Of a stretch of DNA of 64,000 bases, positions 58,301-64,000 are shown in pieces (the first letter of the stretch is position 1; every line of letters begins with the position of its first letter). The stretch covers positions 78,035,561 to 78,099,560 of the forward strand of contig NC_088775.1 of assembly GCF_954871325.1 (NCBI RefSeq), given 5' to 3'. The notes beneath the pieces were generated by a model, which was given only the letters and a program-made list of their open reading frames with translations, made no database searches and was not told the origin of the DNA. A program made the translations under genes and the position numbers. This stretch comes from Gordionus sp. m RMFG-2023 (taxonomy: Eukaryota; Nematomorpha; Gordioida; Chordodea; Parachordodidae).

Positions 58301-61300
58301 TGGGGAACGTTTATAATGGAAAGCGTTGGGGAAACTAGAGTTAGAGGGAACTAACGAAGATATGAAATAATCAAATAAAGCAATATTCGATCAAACCATT
58401 TTTTTTGAAAAAATAATAAGTTACTCAAGCAATATTATTAAATACTAACCTTTGACTTAATTGTGCTAATGTTCTAACAGCTGAAGAGGCCGAAGCCCCC
58501 AAATGATCTTCCAATTGCCAAGTAGTATCAGCGTTAGAATCGCGGATGGAGGAATTTGGATCTAAATTATTGATTCCCATTCTCGGAGAACTATTTTGAG
58601 ATGTCGTGGTACAACTACTAACAAGCATCTTAGAGTCTTCAACCAATTTACGGGCTGTTTGAATTATGGTGTCCCTAAGATATGTTGAATTGGCAAAAGG
58701 GAAAAAAGAATGTTATTAGGAAACAAATTATGGAAAAATAAATAAATAAAATTTTATCCTTTTATATATATGTCGTATTGAGATATGGAATCCATAGGGA
58801 TTCATAGTCTCGATTTTAAATCATTTACCGAGGGCAATTTTTAAGATCTGATTTACCCAGCATTCACAGTTAGCATGAATTCGCGGCGGAGAATACAAAA
58901 ACATAGCGTATTTTGTATAATTAATTCGCCGCCAATTCACGCTACTATGATTGAGGGGTCACACGGAATTGTATCCCGGCATGAGTAGTGTATCCACGCT
59001 CTATTAATTTCAGTTTGGGCATCTCATAATTTATACATATATAAATCAATATAAATTAAGAGTGGGTAGCTTCTTAAAGTTCATGGCAAATTTGTTTAAA
59101 ATTTAAAAAAATTAATTTCTATACTATACACTTTAATAAAACTAACCTATGTTTCAAGAAAATATCACGAGCAAGGGCGCCATTTTCCTTGAAATTGTTA
59201 GGATAATTGTCAGAGTCCACGTCTTCGAGGATTTTCCTCAGACCTAAAGATATGTCATCCGCATTTTCATCTCCCCCTGTTCTATCATCTGGTCATGAAT
59301 TTTATATTTTAAGATAACATTTTAAAAAAATACATACATTTCATAAAATAAATTTTTAAATATTTATTATAATAAAAAACATATACGGAAATTATTTAAA
59401 TTCTATTTGGACATCAATATGGTCAATTCAAGTATAACACTATGGTAAGGGTGACCATTTTATACAGGAGTTTTTAAAAAAATTCATAATATTTTACGTT
59501 AATAAGGAAAGATAATTTTTTTGTATTAATAAAATATTACTGAGGTAGTAGAGGTAGAACTCTCTCCCAAAATCCTACCTTCGGTTTCATCTGGGGGAGT
59601 GGCAACGTTTTTTGGCCGCTAATAGGTTTAAGAGGTGCCTTGTGGTTGGGGTCTATAATAGGATCACCGTCTCCTAGATGGGGTGTTAAAACCACATAAA
59701 TGTGGTTTATGTTAGGAAGGGCATCCGATTTTAAAAACCTTACTACAAAATTTCTAATGATTACAACAAAGCATGGGAAGGGTACCGTCAACCCCGTGGG
59801 TCCCCTCATCCGCCTACGACAAAAGAAGAATGGAGAATCTGATGGAACCACGATGCGTGAAAATGAAACATATGACGGCCTTAAACAACTTGGTAATAAG
59901 TGGAGAAACCAGTTTAAGGGGGATAGAGTAAAAGTTGCGACATAAAATATTGGGAGCATGAATGAAGAGAGAAGTGGTCGATACACTGCATAGAAGGCAT
60001 ATAGATGTGTGTTGAATAGAAGAGACCAGATGGAAAGGTAATGGCGCAAGAATGATTGGCAGGACAAATGAAAAGTATAAATTTATCTGGAAAGTAGTAA
60101 TGATGGTAAGGCTGACGTTGGCGTATTTGTTGTAGAGAAATGGGTGGACAAATAATCGAAATAAGAATACTAGATAACCAGATAATGATTATCAAAATGA
60201 TTTTTGGTAGAAAGATATGCAATTTTATTTCGGCGTATGTTCCTCAGGTTTGAAAATGAAGAGAAAGATACATTTTGGGACATTTTGGAGGTGACATTGA
60301 AACTGACAAATAAAGAGGGGATTATCCTGGCTGGTGATCTGAATGGACATGTGGGAGCGAGTAGTGAAGGTTATGAGGGAGTAAAAAGAGAATTTAGTTA
60401 TGGAATGCGAAATTAGGAAGGGGAGAGAATTTTGGATTTTAATGCTTATGGATATGATTTAATTAATGCAATGTTTAAGAAAGAATCAGAGAAGCAAGTG
60501 ACTTACTAGTCGGGTAATGCTAAAAGTGTGGTAAATTATTTGTTAGTAATTGGCTTGAGGGATCACATGAGCGACTAGTATAAGGCCTTTAAAAAGAGGG
60601 GTTATCAAATCTTAAAAAATAATTGTCAATATAATACTATGTTCATGATTTTACAATACATTTTTTTTTGAAAAGGGAAAATTTGTAAAACTATATTGGA
60701 CCGTTAAAACTAGTAGCCAATCGATTTTTGATCATAACGTAATTACGATTTAGTCTATTTAAAAAAGTGCTCCGATCGGGTTTGGCGGAAGAATAGCTAT
60801 AGGCTAGCAACGAAAAAGCAAACGGTTTTAATTGCCCCGTTATAACTGCTTTCAAAGTTCGAGTAAGGTAAAGAGGCCTGCCTGAACTATCGAGTGATTG
60901 ACAAATTTTAGCTAGGTGCCGAATATCCAAAGTTGTTAGATGTAGCTTTTACGGTTCGTTTAAAAAGATGGAAAAAACATATGTGAGGAAAATAAGTTTT
61001 AAAAGATGGCTTCAATAATTTTTTTGTTTTAATTCCTATTTTAAATTATATGATTTGAAAAATATTTATTTAAATCGATATATTGTTTTAAGGAACAATA
61101 AAAGAAAAAGAAAGGAAAAAAAAGGAGCAAAAAGAGAATGAAATACCTGATATTCGATGAGTTCGAATTTGCAGTTTTGGGCATTTTGAACGGTGTGATC
61201 CAAATGATTCACTAATCTTTCCAAGCATTCATTCAAATTTTGGTTCATTCCTTGAGGCTATTTTGTTTAAATAGATAAGATATTTTAAAATTTATTTTCA

Positions 61301-64000
61301 AAATCTTGATCAACTCATGAATGTAAAAAATAGTATAGATAGATATTAACAAGTAATATTCAAAGCGTGTAAGTTATAATGGAAAAAAAATATCCTACAT
61401 TGTTTGGTAACAGAGGCTGGGACAAAGTGGACCCGTCCTTGATGGTACCGTCTTCCAATTCACTGAGGACGGCATCTAATGAATGAATAAACTTTTTGCA
61501 ACCTTTGATACCTGGTGCCATTTCACTGTTGGTTTATATACACGAAAAAGCATAAAATTAATAAGAAAAATGTGATAAAAAAAATTATGTCGGATAATTT
61601 TCGCTTAATGAGCAAGTCAAAACATTAATAAAGATTTAATATTCATAGGGAAGAAATTTCTTATTTTTCTCCACAACCATTTATAACGAATTTCGTTTTA
61701 AATTTTATTTTATTACGCTTTTTAAAATAATTAATACAAGAGATCCTTTTAAAATGAAACATTGAGCACGTGACACTTTCGAAAATTCATTTTTTATATA
61801 TGGTATCTAAACTAATTTTGATTTAAGACAATTAAAGTGTATTATGTTTACGTGGCAAGATTGGAGGTGTATTTAGCTGAGTCGTTAAATGTGGCCTCAT
61901 GCGACGAAATCGAATGATGAATATCGTTGTTACTATTTCCCAGATCCCTCGCGGCTAAATAATTGACAGGGGCATCGCAAACGCTTCTGCAAGCTTCCAA
62001 AAATGGCTCTTGACATGCTTTGCCCTTATATTTTTGTTTTTTGAATATCCTTTTATCTTGAATAAATATTATTTTAAAGTAATAAAATGGTGTGTAAGGA
62101 ATCTGAATTATTTGAATATGGCGAACCAAACCAGATCTGAGATGTTTTATGACTAGTTCTGTACTAAAAAGCCTAAACTTAATCCCATATAATTTACCGT
62201 TTCGTAAGTTAGAGCAAATGAGCTAGGATCCGGAAAACCTGATTCACTTTCTGGTCGGTATCCTCCATCCGGTCCGGGACTACAATTAATACGGGCCGCA
62301 AATCGGATCAAGTTATCGACGGATTCGTTCAGGGAGGTTATGACAGAAAATATATCCTCGACTCCGGATGAGCGCTGACTGGTCCCAGCTTGAAGTCCCT
62401 AAATTTTGTTTTGCAAATTTAATTTTCTATTTATAACTAGCTTCCATTAAAATGATTAATTATATGCAGTGTTGTTAAACGCTACTGTCAAAAGTAGCAT
62501 GTTACCGCTAGTTTTCAAAAAAAGTATCTCGTCACAGAATAGGAGTACTCCTCCTTACTTTTTAAATTTTTGAGTTAGGATTGGATTTTAAGTTATTTGT
62601 TACCAATATATAAAAAATAATAACTAGATTTAGAAATATTAATTTTTGGTAATGTTAGAGCGCTGTCAGTAGTTATGCAAAATCGCTCCATTTGAGTTGA
62701 CTTCTAAAAACAGCTAGCTCAATATTTTATGAAAATATTGCCTAAACCTGTCCAAATCTTGGTGGGATCTATGAACAAAATTTTCAGGTCATCACTAACC
62801 GTCAGTTTCATGTTATTTGATAATTTTTGCTACTGCTTGTCAGGTCAAAAATATTTATTTGACTGTGGGAGATTTATATTACATATTTTTATATAAGGAG
62901 TCATTTTTATTATAAAGGTAAGGTGCAATCCTAAGAAAATTTACTTATTTTGAATATAAAATACTTTGATTCTGGTGACCATATCCCTGGTGGAATTTGC
63001 AACATTCTTAGCGGATTCTACAAAGAATCGCTTATGCTGAGGATCCATTGTTTTGGATGATGCTACGCGGCAGCAATTGCATAAAGATGAGGTATGTTTG
63101 GCTATTATGGTAGCGGCAGTCAAAATCTTGGCGGGTAAAAGTATAATTAATTTCTCATTAAAAAAAACAAATAAATTAATGAGAATGCATGCTCTTACTT
63201 CGTTTAAAAAATATACTTAAATATAATCTTTTTTATTAATTCTTTATGATATATTTTCAAAATGGTTAGGATAACACCCGTGACATTATTACTAATCTTG
63301 ACCGATAATTCATCAGTAGAATGCATTAAAAAGTGTACATATATTAAGTCCGCCGTTGAAAAGCATATAAAAGAAATAGGGATAAGCATTCAAACGAAAT
63401 GCAATTCAATGCCCTCTACCTCAGCGATAATAGTTGACTTAAGAACACTTTTGAATTATCAGTCGAGGTTCGTATCAATATCATTGGGATATATATCTAA
63501 TTTAGTATATTATAAATCTAGCGTTAGAATTTTTTTAGAAATAACCTCAAAAATTTTCGCCCATAACCGGTAACTCTAAATCTCTATCTCCTAAACAGTC
63601 GCTATTATAATATACATAACACGAGTGTCTGAAATTTATTAAATCAGAATTTCTTTCCGATACTCAATCAAAAAATTTTTTTAAAACTTTTAATTAAAGA
63701 AGCCTAGAATAAAAATATGGTAAATAAAATAAGAGGAATTTTATTTATAATAAAAATGGGAATATTTAAAGACATAGTAAAAAGGAGTAAAAAAAAATTC
63801 TAAAAAATTTTTAAATATTCCTGACTTGCTGTTGGTCGGGAGTCATGCGACCATCTCTACATTTGTCGTAATGGGATCGGATAACGGAAGAAGCCTCTAC
63901 TATTGCACGTGACGCCTGCTCCAATTGTTTTCTATTTATGATTTCTACGACGGCGCCATTTTTAGGTGATTTATCCAGATTAATATCAAATAAACGGGCT
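49125..64000 (-). CDS. talin: Talin, C-terminal ~1,090 residues, 19 exons (5' partial)
   Basis: Exons, 5' to 3': 64000-63826, 63126-62965, 62398-62198, 62024-61852, 61525-61399, 61257-61147, 60945-60747, 59276-59147, 58674-58450, 58045-57955, 57657-57532, 57343-57227, 54304-54122, 53689-53579, 52561-52415, 52323-52162, 51498-51250, 50721-50335, 49331-49125 (TAA). Every join keeps phase; most introns are phase 0. Talin links integrin tails to actin and binds vinculin through rod helices. Matches to vertebrate talin run in order, from ATIIAKHTSSLCNCCRVA (R8) through VDNLIRFAA and NVTGLLKTLKNIED to EISRRNIADFLRACK. Then come ERELLRAAVSIETAAR, EGQWSYGLISA and AKQVASGTAQLLLACRVKA (R13), and ILRKERELEEARIKLGIIRK (dimerisation helix). 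The FERM head and early rod lie beyond 64000. About 150-200 residues near R10 are not found. Confidence 0.96.
50941..51050. repeat. GGCCCGG-type element fragment in a talin intron
   Basis: AGAGATCTGCAATG start, GGGCTGGGCCGAGC and CTGGGCCTGAAAATTTT motifs, then ATTTGCAGTCTTC. It is a short diverged copy of the family at 23550 and 37060. Confidence 0.45.
52790..53110. repeat. GGCCCGG-type element in a talin intron
   Basis: GGCCCAGCCCGGATTTAC near the left and AACCCGGTCGGGGTGC, with GGACTGGCTCGGGTTTG near the right, separated by A/T-rich sequence. No ends or duplication are clear. Confidence 0.45.
53141..53318. mobile_element. hAT-type MITE, TAGTGTTGTT family, talin intron
   Basis: Left TAGTGTTGTTAATTTGACC, right ATGTGATTTAACAATATTA. 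Inner CCAGGCCC... replaces the usual middle. The flanking duplication is degraded (GACCTTTT versus GACTTTTA). Confidence 0.6.
55000..56150 (-). mobile_element. LINE-like ORF fragment, post-RT region
   Basis: The minus strand carries LESLPNRNLGNLISGEQLSV (about 55265-55350), a Cys/His stretch, and HIPNHLEPTNLSHIDGLRLD followed by GMATIPWAL (about 55040-55130). This order is common at the C-terminal end of a class of invertebrate reverse-transcriptase ORFs (EP.GL.R.DGKRPDG...VPW). The family name is not certain. It is broken. Confidence 0.5.
56408..56775. repeat. C-run repeat family, copy 3 (inverted)
   Basis: Starts CATAGGCGTATCCAGAATTT with GCTGGGGGGGGGCACC, continues TTTAGGTCCACTTATTGTAA, and ends in a second G run (56760-56769). 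It is the reverse complement of 33054-33420 and 34010-34312. It is nested in the composite hAT element. Confidence 0.6.
58774..59040. mobile_element. MITE with CATATTGGGATA-like end, interrupted
   Basis: CGTATTGAGATATGGAATCC and ATAGGGATTCATAG match the left part of 32661-33010. The copy resumes after the palindromic MITE at 58856-58957 (GTATCCACGCTC, TTAATTTCA). It lies in the talin intron between 58674 and 59147. Confidence 0.55.
58856..58957. mobile_element. Short palindromic MITE (CACAGTTAGC family), copy 3
   Basis: Left CAGCATTCACAGTTAGCATG, centre TACAAAAACATAGCGTATT, right GCCAATTCACGCTACTATGA. It is inserted in an older MITE within a talin intron. Confidence 0.65.
59540..60600 (+). 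mobile_element. RTE-type LINE, 5' part (endonuclease)
   Basis: Plus strand: a G+C-richer 5' leader (ATGTGGTTTATGTTAGGAAG, CCCCGTGGGTCCCCTCATCC), then a broken WNIGSMNE start near 59945. A long piece follows: ISAYVPQV near 60230, then EEKDTFWDILEV and GIILAGDLNGHVGASSEGYE (about 60320-60380), the apurinic endonuclease block with catalytic D and N. It stops soon after YQSGNAKS-like residues, before the reverse transcriptase. Dead: several stops and shifts. The long minus-strand frames over it (59537-60222) are shadows. It is antisense to talin, in the intron next to the missing rod segment. Confidence 0.8.
60747..60945 (-). CDS. talin: Tentative talin exon (VBS3-like region)
   Basis: 199 nt after an ACGAACCGTAAAAG acceptor, ending at donor AATC/GTAATT. 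It reads LDIRHLAKICQSLDSSGRPL, then LKAVITGQLKPFAFSLLAYS and DRSTFLNRLN. The incoming phase (0) and outgoing phase (1) fit both neighbours exactly; the join makes an Arg codon before GDENADD. Similarity to talin is weak and could be to the stretch around the third vinculin-binding site or to the start of R10. Other acceptors are possible. Confidence 0.55.
62466..62800. mobile_element. hAT-type MITE remnant, TAGTGTTGTT family
   Basis: AGTGTTGTTAAACGCTACTG at the left. A GTAAC-type decayed end (62500-62570) follows, then family interior motifs (AATATTTTATGAAAATATTG, GGGATCTATGAACAAAATTT). It is old and rearranged, in the talin intron 62399-62964. Confidence 0.4.

Noticed and set aside
59537-60222. 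Long minus-strand open frames (up to 176 codons) opposite the LINE
   Set aside because: They overlap the plus-strand RTE endonuclease fragment and have no talin-like or other sensible content; they are antisense shadows.
63262-63573. 103-codon plus-strand frame between two talin exons
   Set aside because: It is intronic, has no recognisable domain, and does not match talin on the other strand.
1-64000. CRISPR arrays, operons, riboswitches, bacterial promoters
   Set aside because: The sequence is clearly eukaryotic; the repeated blocks seen are transposon ends, tandem slippage or subterminal arrays, not spacer-separated repeats.

Overview
This is 64 kb of a very A+T-rich (roughly 70-75 % by eye) animal nuclear genome, most likely an invertebrate. 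The evidence is spliced genes with GT-AG introns, a metazoan adhesion gene (talin), a metazoan SH3BP5 gene, a eukaryotic tRNA-Glu with internal A and B boxes, RTE-type LINE pieces, tRNA-derived SINEs and many hAT-type DNA transposons. I cannot place the species more closely. Coding segments stand out by higher G+C and good codon structure against an A/T-rich background.

Genes. (1) At the left edge, two minus-strand exons (1-201 and 810-886) belong to a gene running off the window; one encodes a C2HC-type zinc finger. (2) At 2718-4221 a minus-strand two-exon gene encodes a ~211-residue hydrophilic protein that I do not recognise. (3) A tRNA-Glu(UUC) lies at 42388-42459. (4) SH3BP5 (plus strand, about 43030-45344) has at least four, probably five, coding exons. 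(5) Talin (minus strand, 49125 to beyond 64000) shows 19 exons covering the C-terminal ~1,090 residues, from about rod bundle R7/R8 to the actin-binding R13 and the dimerisation helix. Splice phases agree at every join. One stretch of the rod, about 150-200 residues around R10, has no visible exon.

Between the genes (about 4.2-42 kb and 45.4-49 kb), and inside talin introns, almost everything recognisable is transposon debris. The main items are two hAT elements with coding remnants and 8-bp target duplications (22437-24322, with a second element nested in it, and 24471-25970). There is a ~160-220 bp hAT-type MITE family (consensus ends TAGTGTTGTTAAACGG) with about ten copies, several with clear 8-bp duplications. 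A MULE-like element (39672-41312) has subterminal arrays of 10-bp repeats. A three-copy SINE family, a short palindromic MITE family, elements with GGCCCGG-rich subterminal arrays, a Harbinger-type MITE, one fossil Ty3/Gypsy-like fragment and RTE LINE fragments complete the set. Runs of 9-13 G or C are oddly frequent.

There is no operon logic here: genes are independent, widely spaced and interrupted by mobile DNA. Talin and SH3BP5 point towards each other (convergent) across ~3.8 kb. The strongest leads are the talin rod gap, the MULE-like element with helically phased repeats, the MITE family with no visible autonomous partner, and the unrecognised two-exon gene.
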